Positions 45,779 through 57,428 of a DNA stretch of 64,000 bases are shown here, in pieces (position 1 is the stretch's first letter; each line of letters opens with the position of its first letter). The position numbers were made by a program, and so were the translations under genes. The DNA is from Austropuccinia psidii (taxonomy: Eukaryota; Basidiomycota; Pucciniomycetes; Pucciniales; Sphaerophragmiaceae): the NCBI GenBank assembly GCA_023105745.1, contig JALGQZ010000004.1, forward strand, positions 62,055,112-62,119,111. The letters are read 5' to 3'. The notes under the pieces were generated by a model. The model saw only the letters and a list, made by a program, of their open reading frames with translations. It made no database searches and was not told where the DNA came from.

Positions 45779-47239
45779 TGTCACAACCATGGAAATTCAC
45801 CCTCTTGGACCTCAATATGGCATATCCATGCCATATCCCTAATCATTGGCCAGATTAGCCATTTCATCCTTTTTGGCTTATTATGGTCATTTCACTATCT
45901 GGGCCCTACTTAGCCCCTTCACCATCATCAGGCCTTTCTTGGCCTTTCTCTGCTTTTGGCTAATTTTGGGTATTTTCCCATCAACAGGGAAAATACAGCC
46001 CAAAAGCCTGTATTTGGCTTTTTAAGCTTTAGATAAAGATTTGTGCATTTTGTTTTATTCAGCTATTTTGTTCCATTTTCCCATGTAATATGGAAAATAC
46101 GCCCAAATAAACATATTAGGCCATTTGGGGCTTAATTGCGAGTTTTGGGCCTTTGCGCACATTCTGCACAAATACAGTTTTAAAGATGTATTAGGTGTAT
46201 TTGGCCCAAAACACCCAAAGACACTCTCTCACCTCTGAAGCCACCCAAGACCCATTTTTCACTTATATCCTCCTGCCATCATTTCAAAATACCTTTGACC
46301 ACTTCCACCCTCCAATAACCAAAAGTGCCATAAATGGTGTTATACACCATTATTCATATTTTTTCACCAGCAATACGGTGGCCCCAATATGAAATGGTTA
46401 TTTCAACTTTTCATAAGGTTATCAAGGCATGTCATCCAGAGGATTCATCAAGGCTCAAAAGAAAAGTGTCAATCTCGAATACCAATGATGCCATCAAGAA
46501 ACCATTAGTTATTCTCATTCACAGTATTCCTCCAAAGGAATACTGGCAATTCATTTTCAAGTAATATTCAAGAGGAGGTTCCAAAACAATTTTCCAAGTT
46601 TCAGTGCTCCATCAATCCACCTTGGCAACCACATTCATTCAAAAAAGTCTTGATTCTTCAAGACCTTTATTTTCAATCATGCACCATGGGAAGTTCATTC
46701 AACCCAGTTCATTTCCCAATTTGCAAAGGTATACACTTCATCAGGCAGTCAATACAGCTTCATTTATTCAATACAGACCAGCTGTCAGCCTGAAGGAGTC
46801 AAGCTCTCAACCTTTCACATATACCAGCTTCCTTTGACCCTGGGGGGCTTTCCCCCAGTTGATGAATATATTTTGATTTTATTTTATCTTTATTTTTATT
46901 ATCATTTCTTTAAGTGAATACTGATATTATCAATTCATTCATATAGCACCCTTTCTCTTTTCTTTCTTTGCCTGTCAATAGATTATTGGTGTTCATATCC
47001 TTACTAATTACATTGTTCATTTTGGCAGGTTGAAACATGTATTAAGGACTTACTCAGTTGGCTCTTGGGCCATTTGGATTCTCATTTCTCTTCTTGCATC
47101 TCATTTTTGTACTTGCATATTTCTTAGAGAAATTCATTTCTTTTATTTTATTTCCTTCATTCTTTAGAGTCTTCCAAGTGAGTTCCCTGATTTCTGAGCG
47201 TCAGGCCACTCTTGACTTTCACCAAGAGCCCCTGTGAAA
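45779..47239 (+). repeat. P2 3' LTR
   Basis: This older family P LTR of about 1461 bp begins TGTCACAACC and ends near CCCCTGTGAAA (TGTGACA with a change). The TGCGCA array has decayed to a few units near 46155. The TTAATTAATATA site has become TTGATGAATATA. Confidence 0.85.
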
Positions 47240-47613
47240 ATTCAGATAGAAATAGGACAATTCCACCTGATTTCCAACATTTTGAAAAAGTATGGCCAGC
47301 CTCAAAGAATATCAAGACCACAAGACCCACCAAGAAACATTCAGAAATATTTTTGGGACCCTTTCAAATCTTGAAGAGAATTGGAAGCCATGCATATGAC
47401 CTCATTTTTCCTCAACAATTGAGGTTAGTTAACCCTGTGTTCCCTGTGGCCTCATTAGAACCAGTCAAGCAATCAGCTATTTCAAACTGACATAAATTGC
47501 CACCACCATCAATTCTAGTGGAGGAGAAGGAGGAAGGGGAAGTGGCTCAGTTTCTGGACTCAAGACTCAAGAGATATAAATTATTGTATCTTTAAGAGTG
47601 GAAAAATATAAGG
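47240..47613 (+). pseudogene. P4: older P-like integrase C-terminus and chromodomain
   Basis: A fragment related to family P but diverged shows WPASKNIKTTRPTKK, LGPFQILKRIGSHAY, NPVFPVASLEPVK and the start of a chromodomain (VAQFLDSRLKRY). It is the landing site of P2 on its left and of element E on its right (flank TAAGG at 47609-47613). Confidence 0.8.
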
Positions 47614-49360
47614 TGTGGATATGGACCTTTCATTAAGAATCAAGTACTTTTCCTTTCTCAAAATTTGTATATGGTACAATATGATTAAAAAAGTTAAGAA
47701 TCGATATTTTTAAGAGAAAAACACCAAGTTTATTGTTTTTAACTTCATAATTCTAAAAGGATAATATTATAAATATCTATCGCTCTACCAACAATAAATA
47801 GTTGGGCGAAAATACTCTACAAGAGATATTTAAGGCTACAAAACAATTTCTTCAAGAGAAATTTCAATTTGAATTAATTGAGCAAAGAACTACCAGAAAT
47901 TAATATAAGAACAAAGTCTTTAGAAATATTATTAAAGAGAAAACACACCCAAAAGTGACCAGAGTGAATTTGGAAACAAAGTTACAAATTTAACAGTGAT
48001 GAAAGATGCTTCAATTCACTTATGGGGTGGTTCAAGAGTCAAAGTGATTATAAAAGTTACAAACAGTGATTACAATGATTTTTCCACTTGGTAAAAGGGC
48101 TTGAAATTATTTGAAAAGGGTGGTTGGATTCTTTTATTAATTGGTCTAACAGTGTTTAAGCTAATGATAAAAGGAAATGATTCTAGCATGAAGAGAAAAG
48201 TGGGGCAAGGAAGACATTCTGTTATAGCCATCAATTCTCTTACTCCAAAAGTAAAATTTTCTCTTGTCAGTCGTGGAAAACACTCTGACAACAGAAAATC
48301 CCATTATGGCATCATTCAACCCTGTTTTAGACTAAAAGAGGGCGGTGTTTAGCAATTTTGTGCTATTTTCACCATTTTCGACCCTCAAATCAACCATTTC
48401 TATAGTAATACCCGGTTTTAAGCCTTCAAAACACATCAAAATTTGTGTAAGAGATGTCAAAACCAGTTAGAAATTCCCTGGTTGGTATCCAAATGTCATC
48501 ATCAATTGAGAAACAGACCCTGTGACTCAATTCCAGGCCAAAAGTGATGAACCTTTGTGTAGATTTTGACATCTTACACCTGTCAGCAGGTAATTTGGTG
48601 GTCTGGCTCCCACTTAGAGCCAATATTACTTTCCCCCCAGAATTGATCCTTCCAGTTGATTTTTTTAATTCCTCATGATGTATTATACTTCTAATTTGCA
48701 TATTTAATTCAATTGAGTTTTTATAGTACACAACTGCAATAATTGATAAATCATATGTAAATTAATTTTTACTTATGTAATACATGCACATATTTTGAAA
48801 TTTCAATTGAAAATACCTCAATTCCTTGTAATGTATAAACTACACACAACACCTTAATTTGAACACAAAAACTGATGGTTAAAACAACATGTGAGGTGAA
48901 TCAAGTTAAGGTTTTGAGAATTTTCAAATTTTCTACAGGAAATACTAAAAACTTAATTTAAGCTTATTTAGAGTTGAGTTACAGAGTTTCTGCCCAGAGG
49001 TGACAACACCTTATTTTTTATGAGGAGTCCAATGGTGAAATTTTTTTCATATGTTTATTTGTTGGATAAAAAGTTATGATAATTTTTATTTAACTTTCTT
49101 CCAAAAAAAACTTTGATTTTAGTATTTTTTGTTAAAAATTCATTTTTACTTAATTTTTTCAAGAAAAATTGTATTTTCAAAATTTTAAACTTAAAAGTAA
49201 TTTTAATTTTGAATTATAATCAAAATTTCAACTTTTTATGGAATTTTTATATTTATATCTTAATTTTGTACTTTATAAAGAAATTTATTTTATTTATAAT
49301 GTTATCATTTTTTATTATTTGTGGCCTGTTGGGTGTATAAGAATACCGCTAAGACTTGCA
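47614..49360 (-). repeat. E 3' LTR (D2/E subfamily)
   Basis: This LTR is about 1747 bp. In sense it starts TGCAAGTCTTAG (TGTGAGCCTTAG in D2) and ends near CCACA. The left boundary is uncertain by about 3 bp. Sense short frames at 48731-48426 and 48291-48070 match those in the D2 LTR. Confidence 0.78.
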
Positions 49361-51808
49361 TTCCCTCCCCCTAAAAAAGGAATATTACTTTGTAATGTTG
49401 TCATTTCTAGTTTGTCTGAACCTTCTGAGAAGTTTGGTAGATGCAGGTATGTCCATTTGTGCTAATCATTCATCTTCACAACTTGGATCATTGTACCTGA
49501 CAGGGTATTCCCTTACTATCTTTGTTTGAGAACTTTGGTGATTTTCTTTATACCAGAAAATTCAACAGGAGGTATATGCTGGGGAAATTTATTCCTCAAC
49601 CGGCATTTTTCATCATCACCAGATTGATATGACTTTATTAAGCCCACTGGAAATTTAGGGTGTGTATTACTAAGTTCCTCAGATAATTCTACTTCAACAG
49701 CATTTTCTCCATGGAGGTCTTTAAAAACAAAAGGTCCTGAAAAGCAGTCTTTAAGCTTTTTGCATCCTTTTATTTCATTTAAGTTAGTGGTAGATACAAG
49801 TACTAAATCTCCCACTTCAAATTCTGGAGTGGCATGTGATTTGTCCCTTTGTCTTTGGCATATGCAAATTAGTCCTCCATGCACCTTACTGCTTTCTTTC
49901 TAGTCTTGTCAAGAATTACTTTGAAGCTGGCAGCTTTGGGATTTATCTAAACTAAATCTTTCCTCAAGGTTCTTGGGGAAGTATGGGATTCCATCCTTTC
50001 TCTATAATAGCAGAAGCTTGATTGGTACTGGCATGAATGGATGTTTTATATGACAATTCCAGTACAGGTAAAAGGGTACACCAATCGTGGGTGAATCCAT
50101 CACAATCTTCAAATTCTAGGCCATATGCACAAAATGTTCTGACCATGTCTTCCAAAGCTTAGATCATTCTTTCAGCTAACTATCATGTTTTGGGTGGTAA
50201 GCTGTAGAGGAAAGTAACTTTATTCCATGAAATTGGTGAAGGTTTGTCCACAGTTCTGAGGTAAATTTTGGATCTCTGTCACTAATGATGTTTGTGAATA
50301 TGCCAGTTGATGATACTACTCTATTCAATATCATAAGAGCTGTATCCATGGCTATATAATATTTGTGACATTGCAAAAAGATTGGCATCATACTGAACCT
50401 GTCAACAATCAGTAGGCATGCATTATGGCTTCTATCACTTTCTGGTGGCAGGCCAGTTACCCAATCCATATGGACAATTTCCCAAGGTCTTCTGGGTTCT
50501 TAGATTTTGATCCTATTTTCAAGTCTTTTTCCAGTCGATTTATTTGCCTTTTGAAATCTGTCACAGATTTTGCAATACACTGAAGCATATTTCTGCCACA
50601 TTGACCACCATATGAAGATCTTGACTTTCTCCCTTCTTCTGTCCTCAGACAGGTCTCCTGAGAAGGGGCTGTCATGAACTATTTCAGTACAAGATTTATT
50701 AAGGATCTGTCCACAACCGTCATTACACATGTGTGTTTATTCCTATGGTAGATTATGCCATCCAGTAGATTAAATCTTTCTTTATTATATGATTTCTTCC
50801 ATATTTCATCTCAAGAATTTATCAAGGAGTTATCTTTGGAGTATTTATGAATTAATGTGGATAGGAGGCTAAAATTCTGATCTTGAGTATGTCTGTTCCT
50901 TAATTCTTCAAATAATGTGGTGTTCAGGTCTGTAAAACCGATTCCTTCTATTGGGCTCTGTGGGGAAGCTTCCTCTAATACATAAGCAAGATTATCACTC
51001 TTATTTTGTAATGGAAATCTTCTTATTCCATCTGCATTTTTGTTAATATTGCCATCCTTGTGCACAATGATCATATTTCCTCTATACTCTTGTATGGCTA
51101 TTTGGCATCTGAGCAGTACCTGTTGGTTTTTTTCATGTTTAAAAGTGATTTAACAGTGGTAAAATCTGTCATTACTTCAAAAAACCCCCTTCCAGAAAGG
51201 ACTTGAGTTTTTCCAAGGCCCAGACAAGGCATAAACACTCCATTATAATTTCGTCATATCTGGCTTCAGTTGGTTTGATCTGCCTAGATATGAAACATAT
51301 GGGTCCTTCCACAGTTTTTTCATTTATAATCTGGACTTGATGAAGTGAAGCAACCAGCCCATGTCCCGATGAATCAATATAAACCTTAAAGGGCAGCATA
51401 AAATCTGGCATCAGTAAGAGTGGAGTAGTGGTAAAGGCTTGTCTCAAAGATTCAAAGGCTTTGACTCTGTCAACAGTCATCTCAAATACTGTGTCTTTGT
51501 CACACAATTTATAAAGAGGTCTTCCTATTTATGAAAATTCTCTCATTTGTTGTCTTGAGTAGCCTGAAAATACCAAAAATGACTGAATTTCCTTTTTTTC
51601 TGAGGCATAGGCTTTGTTAGTACTTCTGCAACCTTGGTTTTGTCAATTCCAAGGGATAGAAAAGATACTACATGTCCCAGGGCTTTGAGGTCTTTGCATC
51701 TCAAGTGGCATTTCTTTAAAGAGATTTTAATGTTAACAGATTGGGGTTTTCTCAAATTTCTGGATAATCTGTATATTTTATTGTTCCAAGTCTTGGAACA
51801 GACAATAA
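49361..51808 (-). pseudogene. E pol: RT to chromodomain-like tail (broken)
   Basis: Read on the minus strand it has the reverse transcriptase end (IIVCSKTW, VNIKISLKKC, ALGHVVS), RNase H YIDSSGHGLVASLHQ, a decayed zinc region near 50600, and the integrase core MDWVTGLPPESDRSH and [13 protein letters not shown] changed third motif, AYHPKHDS, is followed by a GPF/Y-like SGPFVFKDL. Many stops and frame changes are present. The polypurine tract GGGGGAGGGAA adjoins the LTR. Confidence 0.83.
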
Positions 51809-51868
51809 TGTAAGATGTATCTATGAAATTGTTGACAATATTACTATTAATCAAAAATACTATGACTG
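51809..51868 (-). repeat. Family D LTR, left fragment (split by P3)
   Basis: Sixty bases of the 3' end of a minus-strand D-like LTR (TGTAAGATG...) lie between E reverse transcriptase and P3. The last five bases, GACTG, are the P3 target duplication. The rest of the LTR resumes at 63435. Confidence 0.82.
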
Positions 51869-53288
51869 GGTCACAACCATGGCAATTCATCCCCTTGGAC
51901 TTCAATATGGCATATCCATGCCACGTCCAATATATGGCAATTTTGCCATATCCATAAATCATTGGCCAAATTGGCCATTTATGGACATTTCATCATCTGG
52001 GCCCAACTTGAGCCCTTCAACGTCGTCAGGCCTTTCCTGGCCTTTCTCTACCTTTTGGGCAATTTTGGTATTTCCCAGTCAACAGGGGAAATACAGCCCA
52101 AGAAGCTGTATTTGGATTTAAATAAAGTTTCTACGCATTTTGCGCATTTGCGCACTTTTGGGCATTTGCGCACTTTTTGCGCATTTTGCGCACTTTGCGC
52201 AAATACAGTTTTAAGACTGTATGAGCTGTATTTGGCCAAAAACCCAAAAATGGCAAAATACCTCAAAAGACACTCTGACACCTCTGAAGCCCTCCAAAAC
52301 CAATTTTCACCAATATCCTCCTGGCGTCATCTCTAAAGACTTATGGCCATTTTCAACCTCCAATAACCAAAGTGCCATATATGGTGTTATACACCATTAT
52401 GCATCTTTTTTCAGCAGCAATCCACTGGCGGCAATATCATCTGGTTATTTCAACTTTCCATCAGGCCATCCAGTCACGTCATCAAGAGGATTCATCAAGG
52501 CTCAAGGGCAAGTGTCAAAACCTCAAATACAAATGACACCATCAAGCAGTCATTGGTTATTCTCACTCCAAGTATTCCTTACAAGGGAATACTGTCAATT
52601 CATTCTCAAGGTGTATTCAAGAGGCAGTGCCAAAAGAAGTTTTCAAGTGTCAAAGCTCCACTCAATCCATCTTGGCAACCATATTCATTTCAATACAGCC
52701 TGGATCCATCAAGAACTGTATTTCATTTTCAAGCATGAGAAATTCATTCAACCCAATTCAATTTCAATATTAGCAAGCTGTATCAATTCCCAAAACAATC
52801 AATACAGCCTCAAGGATCAATACAGATCAGTTTTCAGCCTGAAGAACTCAAGCTCCCAGCTTTTCACATATACCAGCTACCCTTTCCACCCTGGGGGGTT
52901 TTCCCCAGTTAATTAATATACTTTGATTCTATTTTATCTTTATTTTATTTTCATTTTAGTTAAGCAAATACTGATATTATTAAGTCAGTCATTTAGCACT
53001 TTTCTCTTTCTCTTTCTTTGCCTGTCAATGGATATTTGGTGGTCATATCCTTACTAATTCCATTAATCATTTTTGGCAGGTTGAAACAGTGATTAAGGAC
53101 TTACTTGGTTGGCTCTTTGGCCATTTGGCTTCCCTTTCCTCTTTGCATCTCATCTTGTACCTGCATATCTTTTAGAGGAATTCATTCTTATTGTTTTTAT
53201 TCTTTATTCTTTGGAGTCTTCCAAGTGAGTTCCCTGATTGCTGAGTGCCAGGCCACTCTTGTATTTCTGTCCAAGAGCCCCTGTGACA
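51869..53288 (+). repeat. P3 5' LTR
   Basis: This LTR of 1420 bp starts GGTCACAACC (TGTCACAACC changed) and ends CCCCTGTGACA. The array at 52132-52200 is short and partly decayed. The hairpin and AGTTAATTAATATA (52907-52920) are intact. A sense open frame of 231 codons (52221-52916) resembles the frames in the P1 LTRs. Confidence 0.9.
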
Positions 53289-56090
53289 TTATATTAATTA
53301 ACTCATAATTTCTTTTCATTCTGTTCATTCTTTCTTTATAATTTCATTCACTCATTTCATCGAAATTATGATTCTTTTATGCTTATGAACTTAATGATTC
53401 ATCGTCACCTCTCAATTTTCTTTCATTCATTATTCATTTTGAAAATTGAAAGCTGACCCATTTTTATTTTTGTTATTCTTTTTAAAATCTTTTTCAAATC
53501 ATCAAATTTTCATTTCATTCATAATTAAGGCGTCATCTTGATTTTCTTTGATTTTCAAATTTTTCATCAAGATATTCAGACACATTATGCACATCAAGAT
53601 TCATAATTGATTCATTCTTCAAGAATTTTGGTTTTTAAAGAATAATTGTAAGGTTTGACTATGAAACAATAAGTAAAAATTACTAATTTATTACTTATTG
53701 TACTCTGAATGTCCTTATAATTGAAATAAATAAGATTAAAATAATAATAATAATAAAGAAATATTATTATTATGGCGTAAAAATATTATATTATTAAATA
53801 AATATAATAATATAATTAATATTATATGAAATTATAATATTATAAATAATATATTAATATAAAATAATTAATATATTATAAAGCTCTTTATCATTGTTAC
53901 CAACAAATAATAAAGGCGTAAAAAATTGTTTTTTATTAATAAAAAACAATTAATAACAATAATATTACTAATATTAAAGTTATGAATTAATATAAATACT
54001 ATTTATATTAATTAAAGAATTATTAATAGAGTAATAATAGAGAAATTATTATAATAAGAGAAAATAACCTACTTTTAACACTTAATATAATAATTTTGAA
54101 GTATTTTACGCCCAAAAATATAAATACAACTTTTTCAAATTGTATTTACAATAAAAATAAAGAAAATTACAAATTATTCTGGATTTTTACGTGGAAATGA
54201 GTTATTAGAGAGATTTTTAACAAAAACAATTAAATAAATGATTTAATCACGTCAAAATAGATGATTATAGCAAGGTGGTCTTTGGTCTTTAATAATATAA
54301 CAGTTTTATATATAAAGAATAAAGAAATTACCTTTGATTTAATTGATTTAATGTTTTTGATGCGTCTGAGGGGAAAATAGAGTAAAAAGAGCTCTATTTA
54401 TAGTAAATACCTCCCTCCTAGAGTCCAACAGGCTTCTAGTAGACGTGTACTGATCATATCCACTGGAATTGATCAATATTTTAAGGTTTGAGGGTGATTA
54501 CATCATGATCAAACCATATTACATCATTATTACACCATTATTTAGAGTTATCACTATAACTCTAAGTGTGATGACATCAGAGGCTTGGCAGAACCCCAAA
54601 TTTCGTGGATTTTATTAGTTTTAATCATAAACTAATATTCTTCACCAATTTTATCACTCTTAAGACTGTTAAACTTAATTTAAGGTTACAGTATGTGATC
54701 ATAACAGCTCAATTTAAGCTCACACTTTGATCCTCAATAACTTCTAAGGTTTTCACGCTACAGCAATTCAGAGAGTGAATTCTGATAGCCTGACATAACC
54801 TTATTATGCTGCCAAGAGCTTTTCATTACATCATCAAAACTCTAATTTTGATGATTTTTCTTGTAACTCATCTTTTCTGTCGAAATTCAATATTTTAAAC
54901 TTCAAACCTTGATTTCAGGGGGTTATACCCTGAATTTAATAATAAAAATTACATCATTCTTCTCGAATAAACTAGTAGAATCCAACTGTATACTTTTTTT
55001 TTAAGTTTGGACTACTTTCACAACAAAGTGGTCAACAGCTCTGTTGATTTTTATTAATATTTCCTCATAAGTCTTAACCTTGTTTATAATTTGCAAAATA
55101 AAGTTCATATCTGTGTTCTTACAGTAATTACGTGGTAACTTTATTTTTGGTTCATCATTCTAGCATGTATAGTTTAGAAGATATTAGCTATGATCACTGA
55201 ATATATGCCTTGACCAAAAAAGTGCATATATTCAGGATAATTCCTTAAGTATTGATTTTGGGAATTAGCTTATTAATTGTTTTATATGTGGATTTTTGTG
55301 GGGAATCCACTGGTACAATTTATTTCACATGTTGTTGCATTAGTTTCTGAGATAAATAAGGTTTTATGGTTTTTATAAGGTATTATACCTTATAATTCCT
55401 TAAATATTGACTTTACAGATATGCCATAAAAGTGGTATATGTGTATTTTTCCATGGGGAATCCAATGGTATAATTTAATTTACATGTTTATTCATTGGTT
55501 TTTAAGTTAAACCAATTTTTATACCAATTTATGGTATTTTTTGTATATTTAAGTAATTATTCTTAATGTATATTTATTCTAAGTAATTTTAATATAATTA
55601 TATTAAAGTTATATTTATTCTGAGTCTTTTTTGTGACCTTATTGGGTATGTGGTCATATCTCAAAGGCTCACAATAATTCACTTGATTTTGATTGATTGA
55701 TTGATTTGACATATTTGATATTGACCTCAAGAAAATTGATTGACCTGAAGATTTCATTGATTTTGCTGATCTTTTCACATAAAGAATTTTGACATAAATT
55801 GATTTTTCTTCAAGATTTCATTTGATTGATTGATTTTTGCAAGATTTTGATTTCGACTGATTTTATTGATTGATTTATTGACTTGAAGATCTCATTTTGA
55901 TTTGATTCATTGATTTATTTCAAGACATTGATTTGATTTTGACTTCAAGACTTCATTTGATTTTGATTCATTGATGTACTTGAAGATTTTCATTTGACTC
56001 ATTGATTTTCCTCAATATTTGATTGTTGACTCTTTTCACTTCAAGCAAATTTTGTTTTAATTCATTTATCTCAATTTTATTCCTGAAATC
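53289..56090 (+). other. P3 primer site and leader, interrupted by the solo F LTR
   Basis: The leader begins TTATATTAATTAACTC, with 14 bases (53290-53303) complementary to the LTR site as in P1. The leader proper is TTGATT-rich and continues from 55674 to the gag ATG at 56091. I see no gene in it. Confidence 0.8.
53647..55673 (-). repeat. Solo LTR of a further D-like family, F
   Basis: This LTR of 2027 bp is flanked by a perfect duplication ATAAT (53642-53646 and 55674-55678). In sense it runs from TGTGAGCCTTTGAGATATG to CATAGTCAAACCTTACA. The ends resemble family D but the body is different and very AT-rich between about 53690 and 54200 as numbered. No internal region of this family is in the window. 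Confidence 0.88.
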
Positions 56091-57428
56091 ATGCCTGTTC
56101 AACATTCACCTCCGGCAAGACAGACAAGATCTCAGGCCAGAGCTCAAGCTGTTCTCACTCCAACTCCAACAGCTCCTCTAGATGGCAACCCAGCAGTTCC
56201 TCAACTGAGGGCCCAATTAGATAGAGGACCCCGCATGGAAGGAGCAGCACCATCCAGGAAGGAAGGAAGAGGGCCCAGAAGATCAAGTTCATTTTCAGGA
56301 GTAGTTGGTGGGTTTCCAGGAACTTCAAGGACTATTTTCAAAGGTCCAGGTGAAGATGGTGAAGAGGAGGAGGAGAATTCTGTGGAAGAGGAAGGGTCTG
56401 ATGGTACTGAAGGTGTCCCTGCTCCGGTGGAGGCATCCCAAGGTACTGGAGGGCCAACTCTAGCCCAGTCTAATCAGCCTGTCTCTCATGAGACTGAACC
56501 ATCTTTGTTGGCCATCATGCAGCAAATGACCCAGATTATGGCCAATCTTCAAAAAGCTTCATCTCCTGAAGCATCAAGACCACCAGCCTTCAAGACTCCA
56601 TCTATGAAGGCACCAGAATGCTTTGATGGGACTCAGCCCTTCAAATTTAGAAGTTTCATTCAGTCTTGTCAATTGATATTTCATAATGATCCGGCAAATT
56701 TCTCTCAAGACAGAAAGAAAGTTCTCTATGCCACATCATTTCTCATTGGCAGGGCTGCAAAATGGATTGAGCCTTATCTTTCCAATCTCACCAATCAAGA
56801 CTCAAATTACCTTCTCAATTCTTGGCCTTTATTTGAATCTCAACTCTTCACTCTATTTGGCGACCAAAATGAAGTCAGAAAGGCAGAAGCTGAGCTGGAT
56901 TCTTTAAGAATGAAAGAAGGTGGGCATTTATCCTTATAAATTGCTTATTTCAGAAGTTTAGTCTCAAGAATCGGGGATTGGGGTGAAAGAGCTCTCAGCC
57001 ATCATTTCAGGAAGGGATTGCCATCCAGCATTTTGGATCAATTGGCCTCCCATCCTTCAAGAATTGACTCTCTTCAAGACTTAATGGACATTACCCTGGA
57101 GCTTCATACCAGGTACCATGAGAGGCAAAATGAAAAGAGTCATCATCAAGAGAAGAAGCCAGAAGCCTTAAAGTCAAGTTCTTCTCATCCTGAAAATTCT
57201 TCAAGTTCAAGCCATAAGAAGAAGAAGAATTTTCAGAAGAGGGACAAGCCCCATTTTTCTTTATTGAATCAAGATTTCAAGCTCATGAACTCTGAAAAAG
57301 AAAGAAGAATCAAGGAGGGTCTTTGTTCCTATTGTGGTGGGAAGCATAGTCTTGAGTCCTGTTTCATAAGGCCTCAAAACAAGCTTACACAACCGTCAGG
57401 CAAATTTCCCAGCCAGGGAAAAGCTTGA
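56091..57428 (+). pseudogene. gag: P3 Gag with one premature stop
   Basis: It has the same length (1338 nt) and start as P1 Gag. TAA at 56937-56939 replaces the Tyr codon of the SLYIADFRSL motif, inside the capsid region. The frame is otherwise open to the end, with zinc knuckle CSYCGGKHSLESC. The slippery heptamer at 57416-57422 and the stop at 57426-57428 match P1. Confidence 0.92.
57416..57422 (+). promoter_or_regulatory. Predicted -1 frameshift site GGGAAAA (P3)
   Basis: In the gag frame it reads CAG GGA AAA GCT TGA. The -1 frame continues AGC TTG AGT GAA into pol. Conservation with P1 despite a nearby substitution (GCC to GCT) supports function. Confidence 0.72.

Larger units (their letters stand above)
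47614..51808 (-). mobile_element. E: decayed D2-type element, 3' part
   Basis: A minus-strand 3' LTR (47614-49360), polypurine tract and pol back to the middle of reverse transcriptase are present. It is inserted in P4 and cut on the right by a D LTR at 51809. It belongs to the same subfamily as D2 (5617-8046). Confidence 0.82.
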
